This document shows, in pieces, positions 1 through 10,208 of a stretch of 64,000 bases of DNA. The translations under genes and the position numbers were made by a program. The stretch's first letter is position 1. Each line of letters starts with the position of its first letter. This DNA comes from Emiliania huxleyi CCMP1516 (Eukaryota; Haptophyta; Isochrysidales; Noelaerhabdaceae), in assembly GCF_000372725.1 (NCBI RefSeq), contig NW_005195301.1, forward strand, positions 834,173 through 898,172, in the 5' to 3' direction. The notes beneath the pieces were generated by a model that saw nothing but the letters and a program-made list of their open reading frames with translations, did no database searches and was not told the origin of the DNA.

Positions 1-500
1 GTGTGGAGCTTTCAGTGTGGTTGCGTGTTGTACTAGTGATGCTGCACTAGGCGGCCCGTTTTTAGCAAAAACCAGATACCACATCGCGTGTGGTCGTCGA
101 AAAACCGCATCTTCGCCCGTCTGGGACCTCTTCGTACGGCTCCAAAAACCGCTCCTTAACGACGGCTACGCGGCCCGGCGGTCGATCTGCGCCTTCTCAG
201 CGGTGGAGGGGATGTGGGCGGTATGTGCGTACCGCGTGGTGTTGCGACGGTTTGACGAGTGCGACTCCCAGCGTCGACTTTTCGACCCCACGGAGCCTCT
301 GCTGCTCCGGGGGGGGGGGTCTGCAGACCACCCGGCCGAACTTCAGAGTCGCGGTGCTCCTCAAATACCGCTCAAACGCCCCCGATGTTGTGGAGGGGAC
401 ATATGCTGATGATCCTGGCCCGATTGGTTCGCTCAGAAAGCTTCTGGGCGGTCGTTAAGGTTCGCTCCCCGCACACCGGCCCGGAAGTATCGTACCCTAG
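1..500. repeat. Dispersed repeat, copy 1 (second copy at 37177-37670)
   Basis: Nearly identical over about 490 bp to 37177-37670 in the same orientation; the copies differ by scattered substitutions and small indels (for example a G-run of about nine present only here). The ORFs inside are short and overlap in several frames, so no protein is called. The window starts inside or at the edge of the repeat, so its left end is unknown. Confidence 0.85.
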
Positions 501-931
501 AAGAGGGGCAAAGTGAGACTGGGTGGGGCACACGCGTAGTTGAAACAGCACAGGGAATGGCAACAGGTGCCGATCCAAGGACCGGCTGCCAAAACCAGAA
601 CCCTAGACACCAGGTCCGGTAGACCTCGTCTAGAAGAAAGAGCTGTGCATCAAACTGCTCATCAAATGGAAATCCACCTCCTCCCCACTCCACCGGAGCA
701 TGAATCACACTCAGCAGCTCGGGTCGTCGGTCGAGACCGACCCGGCGCTTGTTGTCCTCGAGGACAAATCTCTCTCTCTCCTCGAGGTCCATGTTGTCGC
801 GAAAAGAGAAAAAGATAATGTGGGGCGCGCGCGGGGGCGGCGGGTGTGCGGCGAGTGTGCGGGATGTCTGTGGGCCCGAGAGCGATATGCCATGTCCGCC
901 TTGCGTTGTTTCATAAGCTAAGCTCGGGTTA

Positions 932-987
932 CACCAATCCTCGCTACCCAACGCGGCCAAAGGATATCCACCTCGAGAACCTCGAGA
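932..987. repeat. Short dispersed repeat ending CGAGAACCTCGAGA
   Basis: About 50 bp containing CCAAAGGATATCCACCTCGA recurs at 28705-28760 (same strand) and 17788-17838 (opposite strand). At 28 kb it forms the right end of an insertion inside a transposon terminal repeat, which suggests it is the conserved 3' end of a small mobile element. Confidence 0.7.
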
Positions 988-1185
988 GAAGCTCAAAAGC
1001 TAAGTTTTTTGTAAAACTTGCGATCCCGGTCCATGATTGATTGATTGATGGGAAGGCGAAACACAGTCCGGAGAGGGGAGCCCCCTCGGGTGGGAGGTGG
1101 GGAGATCGGGCGGAGGAGCCCTGAGTGGCGATGTCGGGTGAGAGTGTACGTCATGCTCGTGTCTAGTGTCTGGTGTTTACTAGCT

Positions 1186-1560
1186 CCGAGTAGAGGGGGC
1201 GTTCCGCCGCTAGGGGACACCCAAAGCGCAGAACCAACCCTCGGAGACCCGTGTTTACTTTAAGGCCCTTGCCCTGCGAATGCGCGCCCCCCCCTAGCTA
1301 GGGGTCAGGGCTCTCTAGCCCGTAGCCCGATGCCGATCATCCGGCCCGCTGGATGCGCTTCTCAGCTCACCGGCCCTGGATGTGAGGTTACCGACTGCAC
1401 TCCAAGTGCTCCAAGTCCGACCAACGACTGGGACACCAACGCGGTATGGGTGGACGCTAGACGGGCGATGACGGTCACACAGGAGCGACACACAGAACCA
1501 CAAGACAAGACACTCAGCCAACGTGCGGCTGCCACACATCCTGAGCGAACTCCCTAGTCG
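1186..1560. repeat. Dispersed repeat family F, copy 1
   Basis: The block starting at GAGTAGAGGGGGCGTTCCGC and running through GATGCCGATCATCCGGCCCG recurs, diverged, at 15590-15815 (same strand), 52480-52660 (reverse) and 45430-45790 (reverse, most diverged). No coding potential was recognised. Unclassified interspersed repeat. Confidence 0.75.
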
Positions 1561-1830
1561 CCCGCGGCCGGACTCCATCCGGCACGCGTCGCTGGGCGCT
1601 CAGAGCCGCGTCCCCTGCTCGCACACCCCGACGCCCAAGGCGCCCGAGCGAACGACAGGCGGCACGCGAAGACTGGTTGCAATCCCGCCGACCGCCAGGC
1701 CGCGGATGATGTGTGCGTGGTCATGTAGTTCCATGATGTCGCAAAAAGAGAAATAAATGCGCGCGCTCTTGGCGAGTTTGTTGGAAACCTTGCAGCGCCT
1801 GGTCCTCTGTGCCTCGACCGCCCTGCCTGG

Positions 1831-3521
1831 ATGTCGGCAAACGGGAACAAGCCACACCCCGGCGGGCACGTGCGCCCGGCCTCAAAAGTCGATGTCGGAA
1901 ACTACACGCCGACCAACATTCTCGTCACGGGCGGCGCGGGCTTCATCGCGTCTCACGTCGTCATCGGCCTGGTGGAGAAGTACCCACAGTACAAGGTGTG
2001 CTCAGCCCGCGACGGGTGCCCTGCCGCCGGCGCGGCTTGGCACCACCCGACAGGCGCGTGGGCGCTCTCCCCGGCGGCGGCGCAGGTGGTGTGTCTGGAC
2101 AAGATGGACTACTGCAGCAGCTTGCACAACCTCGACCAGGTCAAGGACAAGCCAAACTTCAGGATGGTCAAGGGGAATCTGCTCTCTGCGGACCTGATGA
2201 ACTACGTCCTCGAGACCGAGCAGATCGACACCATCATCCATGCCGCCGCGCAGGTTGCCCTCCCCATCCCCTAACCTACCCGCCACGCCCGCCACACTGC
2301 GCCCCTCGCAGCGGGCGGCTCACTCGCTCACGCGCGCGCGCGCGCACGGCGCGCCCACTTGGCAGACGCACGTGGACAACTCGTTTGGCAACTCGTTCGC
2401 CTTCACGGAGAACAACGTCCTCGGCACGCACGTCCTCGTGGAGGCTGCGAAGAAGGCTGGCATCCGCCGCTTCATCCACGTATCGACCGACGAGGTGTAC
2501 GGCTCCTCCTACTCCGAGGAGCCGAGCCGTAAGGAGGGGGACGTGCTCGAGCCGACCAACCCGTACGCGGCGACCAAGGCGGCCGCCGAGAACATCGCGC
2601 GATTGTATTGGGGCATTTCGCCCCGCCGCCGGGGGAGCCCCCCCCCCCCCCCCCCCGAGCTGCGCCGTCCGCCTCCGCACCCCGCCGCCTCCTTACCCGC
2701 TGCCTCCTTACCCCCCGCCCCCCCCACTTCGCCGCAAGGTACTCGTTCAAGATGCCAATCATCGTCACGCGTGGCAATAACGTCTTTGGGCCGCACCAGT
2801 ACCCCGAAAAGGCGCGCGCCGCACGCCCGCCGCCCCGCCCTCCGCGCCGCCGCGCCGCCGCGCCGCGCCCGAGCGCTGCCCGCCGTCTGTCCCTCAGGTG
2901 ATCCCCAAGTTCGTGCGGCGGCTCGTCAACGGACTGCCGGCGGCTCGGCCGCGGCGGCGCTCCGGCCCCGCCGCACGGTTCTGCTCACGCCCGCCCCGTC
3001 CGAGCAGGTTTGCATCCACGGAGACGGCTCCAACTCGAGACACTTCATCTTTGTGACGGACGTCGCGAACGCGTTCGACACGATCATGCACAAGGGCGTG
3101 GACGGCGAGGTGTACAATATCGGCTGCGACGACGAGTTCACCAACCTCGAGGCTGCGGGCGACGCGCACGCGCAGGCCCCGCGACGCGCCCGCGCGACGC
3201 CCGCCGCGCGCCGCCCTGTAGGTTGCGAAGAAGCTCGTGCAGGCGGTCACGCCCGGCATCAGCGACGAGGAGGTTGCCGCGCAGATCACGCACGTGGAGG
3301 ACCGCGCCTTCAACGACGTGCGCTACTACATCGACTCGAGCAAGCTGCAGGCGCTCGGTTGGAAGTGCCAGGTCAGCTTCGAGGAGGGGCTCAAGCGGTG
3401 CGTCGACTGGTACAAAGCCGTCGACAAGAACTGGTGGCCGATCGGGACAGACTCGGCGCTCGCCCCCCACCCCGTAAAGCCCAAGGACGCATCACCGTGT
3501 GAAGTCATCAAGGGCAACTGA
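1831..3521 (+). CDS. UDP-glucose 4,6-dehydratase (rhamnose pathway, RHM N-terminal-like)
   Basis: Seven exons, join(1831..1995,2086..2253,2366..2604,2739..2811,2898..2939,3008..3151,3222..3521), give 376 aa in one frame. The protein is a short-chain dehydrogenase/epimerase closest in pattern to plant RHM N-terminal domains. It has the NAD-binding GGAGFIASH near residue 35, AAQTHVDNSFGNS, the STDEVYG segment, the catalytic YAATK, TRGNNVFGPHQYPEK, and HGDGSNSRHFIFVTD. It should convert UDP-glucose to UDP-4-keto-6-deoxyglucose in the cytosol, the first step to UDP-rhamnose; dTDP-glucose is an alternative substrate. Introns 1-3 are GT-AG, while introns 4-6 (2812-2897, 2940-3007, 3152-3221) begin with GC. 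Intron 1 is 90 nt and open, so it could be misread as coding. Confidence 0.93.
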
Positions 3522-4906
3522 CAGCAGCAGCCAAAGCCACGTTGAGTCAGCGAGGGAAGTTCTGATATGTACTGCATGAGTATGAATCGAATAAGTGTGT
3601 ACTGTTGTACCTCAAGGTACGAGATTTGTACATAGCGCTCTTGTTTGGGGCTCTTGGGCGCAGCAGCTCACAGCCCTATTTTTGGAGCACTTGGATATTT
3701 TTGGTCGCGACGTTTTTGGTGCTAAAAATGCGCATTTTTTTTATTTTTGTCGAGCGGCCGCACATTGCTCGGTACCCCCCCCCCTGCACTTCTAAGCCCG
3801 TCCCTGCTGCTAGGGGGCTGACCCCCCCAGCAGCAGAGCGCTGCTGGGGGGGGGGGGGGGGCGACCTCCCCCAGCAGCAGAGAGCGCACTGGACCCAGCT
3901 CCCGCCTCCCGCCGCCCCCCCGCTCCCGCCCCCTCGGCTCGTGTTTGAGCGGTACGCTCTCGGAGGCGGTTGTGTTCACCGCGCCTTCGAGCCCAATACA
4001 CCTTCGTCGTGTCGAGTGCTGGCGTTTCACTAAAGACTTGTGACCATGTGAGTCTATCTTGTACTACCACACATAGGCGCGTATAGTGAGCCACTCACTC
4101 GGGCGTCTCGGCTGACGTTGATCGATCAGCGCTGATCTCTCTAGCCTATCGGCCCACCCGCTCGATCCTCGGATCGCTCGCTTGTCGCAAATCGATCGAC
4201 TGAGCTGTCATCTCCGCGGCCTTTTCTTTTTTCGAAAACGCGCGCGCGCCCGTCGCGGCAAAACTGTCAGGTCCGCCGCGACGCGTCGCCGCAATGGCGG
4301 GCAGAGGCGCCGCGAGGCATGAGAGGCGTAGAAGAGTTCGAAGAGGATCACGAGGAGGGCGATGACGAGCACCTCTGTGTCGCTGGCGTGGTCGTTGCCG
4401 GACTCGACGAACCTCTCGCCCGATAAGGTGATGGCAGGCAGAAGTTTTTCTCCTGCGTAGGCGCGCGAGCGAGCGTCAGCGCGCCGAGGGCCACTGCGTG
4501 TCACTGCACCCACGTTGGAGCCGCGCGCACCGGGTCGGCCAGGAAGAGCATCGCCGAGGGAAGCGACGAGCGCCCGGGGAGCACGGGGCAGCGCCGCGTC
4601 CGAGCCCCAGGTCTGCCCAAGTACCTATCCACCATCTGGACATGTTCAGGTCCAAGCTGGCATGGCCGACTCGGGGTACCCCGCGCGACCCGGGCGACTC
4701 GATGGCCGCCTCCGCGGCGGCGGCGGCTGCAGCTCCATCGCCAGGGCCAAGCAGTCCGGGCCCTGAGGCCCCCAAGCAGTGCAAACATCCATCGCTTCCA
4801 TGCCTCGAGGAGCGATCTACCGGTTGTCACCGTCATCATAGACGCCGAACGAAAACGCCTCTCAAACGCCTCGAGATTCAGTTTGGGTTTGGGGCTTGGA
4901 AAATGA
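3522..4906. other. Intergenic, no gene recognised
   Basis: Contains a C/G-homopolymer-rich stretch (3775-3925) and a mid-part (4130-4200) with several GATCGATC-type palindromes. The open frames here are alternative readings of GC-rich DNA with no conserved motif. Confidence 0.5.
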
Positions 4907-7330
4907 ATGTTTAAGTGGACCATTTCACCCACTATCCGAAGGGCACAAGGGAGTGTCCAGCTTGATTCGTTTCATTTTAAAAATCAGGGACCACTGGCGC
5001 GCGCTGGCACTAACACAGTGAGTACACACACACACAGGTTCACCACAAGAAGACGAATTATGAAAACCAAAGGCGGCTCGGCCGCAAGCTGGTCCCCCCC
5101 CACGGCAGCAACCTCGTCCCCCCTTTCTCGAGACGTTATACGGCAGCAAGCTCGTCCCCCTTTCCCGGCAATTCCCCGAGACCGTATTATGTTTCGGATC
5201 GATCGGATTGCTCCAAACTTGCGAAAAGTCACCAGCTCTGACCGCGAAATGCTGGAGCTCTGTGCGGCGCCCCTGGCCTCGCCCCTGGGAGGTCCATGCG
5301 ACCTCAATGCACAGGTCTTCCGCGACCCGCACATCAGCTTTGCGCATGGAGGCTCCGCCGACCTCCGCGGCCGCCACAACGCGCTGTACAACTTTCTGTC
5401 TGCGCCAGACATCTCAGTCAATGTGAAGACGGAGGAGTCCGTGTTCAAGTTGCATGGTGGCGCTCTCACAGTCAACGGTTCCTTCCTCACCGAGGCGCAC
5501 ATTTTTGCGCGCTTCGCTCACCAGCGGAGTGCGACCGCCTCGTTCTGGGCCTCAGAACTCGACGAGGGCAACTTTGGATGGCAGGTGGTGAATGGCACGT
5601 GCGTCGGCCGCCCCTTCAAATTCGGATTCCATGGCCACAAGACATGCTTTGACCTCGCAATGTCGATGGATTACTCGAGCGCCACCTTTGTCTTCCAAAA
5701 CTGGACGATGACCGTGCATGGCATGCGCTCCTGCGAGGGCTGCCTGGTTGTTGGCCCGGAGCATCGTCTCGACATAGGCTTCTCCGCACGCGGTGAACCG
5801 TCTCGCGACAAGCCACACGGCATCATCGGCCAGTCGTATGCCACACCGGGTCGCGCGCGGCACGGCAACAAAGACATCTACCCGTGGGCGGGATACTACA
5901 CCACCCGCGCCCAGGCCGAAGGCGCCATCGAGGGCACGGTCTCAGATTACGAGGTGGCGAGCACGCACGCGACCGAGTACGCTTTTTCGCGCTTCAATGC
6001 AGCAAAGGGAGACCCCACGTCTGTGGAGGATATCACAGACAGAGTGGTCGACGCGTCGTCGATCGATCGCGTCGCCGACCCAGCCATGGAAACGGAGCGA
6101 CGGCGACTATCTGAGGCACCCTGCCCGCCTCCGTCCGCCGGTGGGGACAGTGCGGTTGCAGCACCGCCACCGCCAGAACCGCCATCCCTTCCACCACCTC
6201 TCCAACCACCGCTCGATCCCATAGCGGCGACAGGGCCATACGCGTGGTTCAAGGAGGGCCGCTTCGATCTTGACAACTTGGTGTGGCCAGACGAGGCGAA
6301 CCACCCCAGCGGAGATAGGCACGACGCGGAGCTCATTTCACAAAGCGACAAGTGCAACGCCAACTGTGCCTCCAACACCAATGGCCTGCAGAACTCCGTG
6401 AACGATCCACAGGACGTGATCAATCAAGGAAAGCCGGGCGTGGTCGCTCTGCGGGGCGAGATCGGTCTCAGCAGCCCTACATGCGGTGCGCTAGCGAACG
6501 ACGGGTTCAAAGACACTTACACGGACGGCGTGGACTTTGGCAACGTGCTGCAGAAAGAGTACACCATGTGCTCCATCACCCGCTACTGGAAAAAGGATGG
6601 CTACCCGGGGCGCGTAGGGCCGGGGTGCAGGGACGATGTCCTGACCGGCCAAACAGATAGATGCACCAACGCCCAAACCGGGCCGCCTTATGATATGAAG
6701 CTCGAAGGTTGCATCCGATCTGTATACGGCCACTCGGGCCAAACCGTTGGCATCAACCGGGCGGGTTACAGCCAGTCAGGAGGCTGCTCATGGGGGCCCA
6801 ACTGCAACATTTTGGGGTCCTACGCTGACGTATGCTGGTGTGTCGGACAGAACGGCGGATGTGTCAACGTGCATCCACGGGCGGCATACAATCAAGTCGA
6901 CGACAACACCTACCAGTGGCTGGTGCTATGCGATCAGAACAGCGCCCCTACTACGCCTGGCGACTCCCAAATCAAGATCGCCAACAACGTCCAGTTTGCC
7001 AGCAACACCGCTCAGGATGCCAACAACCAGATCAACGAGCCCATTCATCTCTACATCAATCCGAACTACAAGCAAAACCCTTCCAAGGGTTTCCCATCCC
7101 ACTTTGAGGTGGTGGAGGTCATCACGTGGAACAGACCGCTCTCAAATGACGAGATGCGGGCAGTCTTCAAAGAGCTGTGGGTGACCAGGATGGGCAATGA
7201 AGACAGCTGCGATTGGTTCGACCCCTCGAACAACAAGCCACCTTTTGTGACACAGGGGGGGCTGGGCACGCACCACGGTAGGTGTGATAACTTCCCGGAT
7301 GAAGGACGATGCATCAACACTTTTCTGTAG
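4907..7330 (+). CDS. VWFD-like plus LamG/ConA-like domain protein
   Basis: A single open exon of 807 codons. Residues about 125-320 look like a von Willebrand factor D-type domain: CDLNAQVFRDPHISFAHGG matches the GDPH-type start, followed by a beta-rich stretch with paired cysteines (CEGC). Residues about 400-440 are a proline-rich linker. The C-terminal third is cysteine-rich (CSWGPNC, DVCWCVGQNGGC) and ends with the LamG/concanavalin-like signature HFEVVEVITWNRPLSNDEM. This suggests an extracellular or surface adhesion-type protein. No clear signal peptide is seen at the first ATG; the first 90 residues look unconserved, so the true start may be a later Met (about 5059 or 5190) or lie in an unseen upstream exon. 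The function of the family in algae is unknown. Confidence 0.75.
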   Translation: MFKWTISPTIRRAQGSVQLDSFHFKNQGPLARAGTNTVSTHTHRFTTRRRIMKTKGGSAASWSPPTAATSSPLSRDVIRQQARPPFPAIPRDRIMFRIDRIAPNLRKVTSSDREMLELCAAPLASPLGGPCDLNAQVFRDPHISFAHGGSADLRGRHNALYNFLSAPDISVNVKTEESVFKLHGGALTVNGSFLTEAHIFARFAHQRSATASFWASELDEGNFGWQVVNGTCVGRPFKFGFHGHKTCFDLAMSMDYSSATFVFQNWTMTVHGMRSCEGCLVVGPEHRLDIGFSARGEPSRDKPHGIIGQSYATPGRARHGNKDIYPWAGYYTTRAQAEGAIEGTVSDYEVASTHATEYAFSRFNAAKGDPTSVEDITDRVVDASSIDRVADPAMETERRRLSEAPCPPPSAGGDSAVAAPPPPEPPSLPPPLQPPLDPIAATGPYAWFKEGRFDLDNLVWPDEANHPSGDRHDAELISQSDKCNANCASNTNGLQNSVNDPQDVINQGKPGVVALRGEIGLSSPTCGALANDGFKDTYTDGVDFGNVLQKEYTMCSITRYWKKDGYPGRVGPGCRDDVLTGQTDRCTNAQTGPPYDMKLEGCIRSVYGHSGQTVGINRAGYSQSGGCSWGPNCNILGSYADVCWCVGQNGGCVNVHPRAAYNQVDDNTYQWLVLCDQNSAPTTPGDSQIKIANNVQFASNTAQDANNQINEPIHLYINPNYKQNPSKGFPSHFEVVEVITWNRPLSNDEMRAVFKELWVTRMGNEDSCDWFDPSNNKPPFVTQGGLGTHHGRCDNFPDEGRCINTFL

Positions 7331-7635
7331 GTGACTCCTTACCCGAGTTGGCGACGTATGTTTTTCCGACTATTTGACCATTCGCCCTATTCAGCAGGTC
7401 CCGCGGCACGACGGCTCTCTAGATTACAACGATTGATTTGCTGTGGGTTCACTCTGTGGGGTGGTGGTTTTTGAGAACCCCTGCCATTTTTGCAAAAAAT
7501 CATTCCGGTCCAAAGAGCTCCCGTCGACAACGCGAAATGTGACGACGGTTCCGTACAGTGTGAAGAGTCGAGGCAGGAAACTTCTGCAGTAGCCAGGACG
7601 ATCCGTCTTGCGCAGCAGGGTGTACTCTGAGGGTG

Positions 7636-7746
7636 TGAGGGTGGGTGTAGAGGATGTAGCGAGTGGAGCGCTGTAGAGCTGTAGAGCTGTAGAGCGCTGT
7701 AGAGCTGTAGAGCTGTTAGAGCGCTGTAGAGCTGTAGAGCTCTAGA
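7636..7746. repeat. Tandem repeat of AGAGCTGTAG units
   Basis: Repeated TGTAGAGC units of 10-16 bp between the VWFD-like gene and the convergent F-box/RCC1 gene. The remainder of 7331-8061 shows no convincing gene. Confidence 0.8.
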
Positions 7747-8061
7747 TCCGGCGCCCCTCCGCCTCTTCCGATTCCACGGCCGCCCCGGCACGAAAGAGTC
7801 GGAGAGCGAGAGAAGAGAGCCAAATGCCAAAAATCGCGTAAATAAACATACAGACAGGACACACAGGACATAGGAAGCAGCTCCCGCACGCCGCAGCCTC
7901 GGAGGGCTCGGCGCACGCAACCCACATAGCCACGGACACATGGCATGGAAGAGGAGGCGAGCTCTGGCGAGGTACTTCCAGCCTGCTGTGGTTGTGTGGA
8001 AACAGCTCACGCAGAGGCTCTCCTGGGCCCGTGAGGCGTGGGAGTGCCTTGCCAAGGCGAG

Positions 8062-9213
8062 CTAGACGGCAGGAGCAGCCCAGAACGCTCGTCTACACGG
8101 GCTTAGGCGCTGCTCGCTGGCGCTAGACGGGCCTGTCCACCTCGACGAGAGGTGCTGCGCACAGTCGAGAGCCGCAGCGCTCGCGAGGAGCGGCACGCAG
8201 AAGGGGTGCTCGATCGTGGGCAGAGGGAACGTCAGCCGCCCACCCCCAAAGTGCAGCGGCAGCGGCGGGTGTAAGAAGCACCACAGCGAAGCCGGGGTTG
8301 GAGCCGGAGGGGCCCAGAGTACCGCATCAGCACAGAGCGCGAGTAGCAGCAGCAGGGCGACCGTGAGCCATTTTGGCGCGGGCGCGAGATGGCCGCTTCC
8401 CGACACGGCGACGACGCGCTGGCCAGCCAAAGCCTCGATCTTCTTCGGCAGCAGCTGTAGCTGCGTGTCGCCGTGGCCCAACCTGCCAAAGGCTCCGCGG
8501 CCCCAGCTCCAGACGGCACCGCTGACGGTGAGGGCGAGGCTGTGCTCCACTCCCGCCGAAATAGCGACGACACGCTGGCCTGCCAAGGCCGCAATCTTCG
8601 TCGGCTGCCACTGGTCCTGATCGTCGCCGTGGCCCAGCGCGCCCAAGTATCCCTGGCCCCAGCTCCAGACAGCGCCGCCGGCGGTGAGGGCGAGGCTGTG
8701 GTATGTTCCCACCGACACGCTCACGGCGCGCTCACCACTCAGCGTCGACGGGAGCCGCGTCGGCGTGTTGAGCCGCCTCACGCCCTCGCCGTGGCCGAGT
8801 AGTCCTGGAAAGAAGGGCGGCGTATTGCCGCACGACGAGAGCCGCCCCTCGCCGACGATGAAGACGCTGTGATACTGGCCTGCCGCCGCCCTCGCCGGCG
8901 GGTTGGACTCGCACAGCAGCGCCGAATAGCACAGCCACCGCACGGCGCAGCCCTCACCCTCTGGCTGCGCCGGCAGCTCGAAGCCGCGCTCTTGCGCCCA
9001 CAAGCGGATGGCCTCTAGCGCAAGCGAGGCGTGGGAGAGGAGCGAGACGGCCGCGACGCGAGCGATGTCGGCGGGGTCGCAGCGAGAGAAGGTGCGCACG
9101 AGGAGGTCCGTGGGGAGGTCGAGGAGGCGGGCGGGCGGCGGCGTGTCTGGAGAGGGAGCGGCGGTGGAGGCCAAGGCGAGGCGGCGCGAGCGGCGGCGCG
9201 GCGGGGTGGACAT
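8062..9213 (-). CDS. F-box/RCC1-repeat protein, chimeric short paralog
   Basis: 383 aa from the ATG at 9213 (start MSTPPRRRSRRLA, shared with the paralog at 46083-47501). An F-box-like segment (PARLLDLPTDLLVRTFSRCD) is followed by a leader that matches the paralog and then about three RCC1 repeats of the form AVWSWGxGxxGxLGHGD, about 52 aa each. After the third repeat (VVAVSGSG) similarity to the paralog stops. It is replaced by about 110 residues with a hydrophobic segment (WLTVALLLLLALCADAVLW) and a Pro-rich tail. The paralog has seven repeats, so this copy lost the propeller's second half and joined an unrelated 3' end. Whether it is expressed or a pseudogene cannot be told; the frame is open. 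The F-box part would fit a ubiquitin-ligase adaptor role. Confidence 0.8.
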   Translation of the reverse strand: MSTPPRRRSRRLALASTAAPSPDTPPPARLLDLPTDLLVRTFSRCDPADIARVAAVSLLSHASLALEAIRLWAQERGFELPAQPEGEGCAVRWLCYSALLCESNPPARAAAGQYHSVFIVGEGRLSSCGNTPPFFPGLLGHGEGVRRLNTPTRLPSTLSGERAVSVSVGTYHSLALTAGGAVWSWGQGYLGALGHGDDQDQWQPTKIAALAGQRVVAISAGVEHSLALTVSGAVWSWGRGAFGRLGHGDTQLQLLPKKIEALAGQRVVAVSGSGHLAPAPKWLTVALLLLLALCADAVLWAPPAPTPASLWCFLHPPLPLHFGGGRLTFPLPTIEHPFCVPLLASAAALDCAQHLSSRWTGPSSASEQRLSPCRRAFWAAPAV

Positions 9214-9305
9214 CGCGACGAAAAGAATTTTAAGGCGAACGAACAGAATTTGAGACATTCTGGGTTCAAAATGAAACGAATCGAGTGACTCTCCCTTGTG
9301 CCCCC
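9214..9305. promoter_or_regulatory. Short shared 5' region of two divergent genes
   Basis: Only 92 bp separate the start codons of the F-box/RCC1 copy (-) and the DUF4239-like gene (+). Both promoters and 5'UTRs must lie here or overlap the neighbours. The stretch is AT-rich relative to its surroundings. No TATA box is obvious. Inferred bidirectional promoter. Confidence 0.5.
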
Positions 9306-10171
9306 ATGCCGCGCGCAGTTCTCCTCCTGCTCCTGTCGCCGAGCAGCAGCGCTCTTCGCGTGGGCCCCGTGAGCTTCACCAACATCTTCTCTGACACCGC
9401 TCTTCGCGCGCAAACGCAGAGCGTGCGTTCGGCCCCCAGCACTCGTCTCGACACAGAGCGCGGTAGCACCGACCATCTCCTTGGCCCTTACTGCGCAGGT
9501 GCGCGGCCGGAGCTACGCAAACATGACCAAGTTATCGTCTTTCCGCGACCCCGTCGTGCGGACAGAGCTCAACACGCCGAGTGAGCTGCGGCAAGGCCCC
9601 GCGACGGCGTGGATCACGGCACCCTACCGCCTCTCCGTGCTCGCCGCCTGCTGGATGCTCTACCCTCCCTTGATCCTCTCGCTCCGATCGCTGCTGTCCC
9701 CGGCGACGCTGACGGGGGTGATGAACGCGGGGGGCATGCCCGGCGATGGCCTGCCGCTCGACGCGGGAGCCATCACCAGCGGATTCGCGCCCGCCATCTC
9801 GCTGCTCTACGGCGCGTGGCTCGGCCTCACTTTCAACATCCTCGAGGGGAGGCTGGGCGAGCTGCGCCGCAGAGATGCCCCGAGATTCACCGAGATTACC
9901 CCCGAGATTGCCCGAGGTCAGGCTCGGCGAGCTGCAGCGCACGGCGACCAAAGAGGCCTCCGAGCTCGGCGCCCTCGCGCGCCGGACGGCGATGCTGCTT
10001 GGGCCAGACGAGAGGTCGTGCGGCGGTGTGTTGTGGGAGGCGGACGCGGGGAGTCCGAGATCACCCGAGATTGCTCGAGATCGCCCGAGATCACCCGAGA
10101 TTGCCCGAGACTAGGCGGACGCGGGGAGACCGCTCTCGGCGACGCTGCTCGACGCGCGGCAAGGGGAAGAA

Positions 10172-10208
<37 letters not shown>

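Noticed and set aside
7387-8055. 222-codon minus-strand frame downstream of the F-box/RCC1 gene
   Set aside because: A large part encodes a low-complexity Leu-Tyr-Ser repeat from the tandem DNA repeat at 7636-7746. No start context or motif supports a gene.
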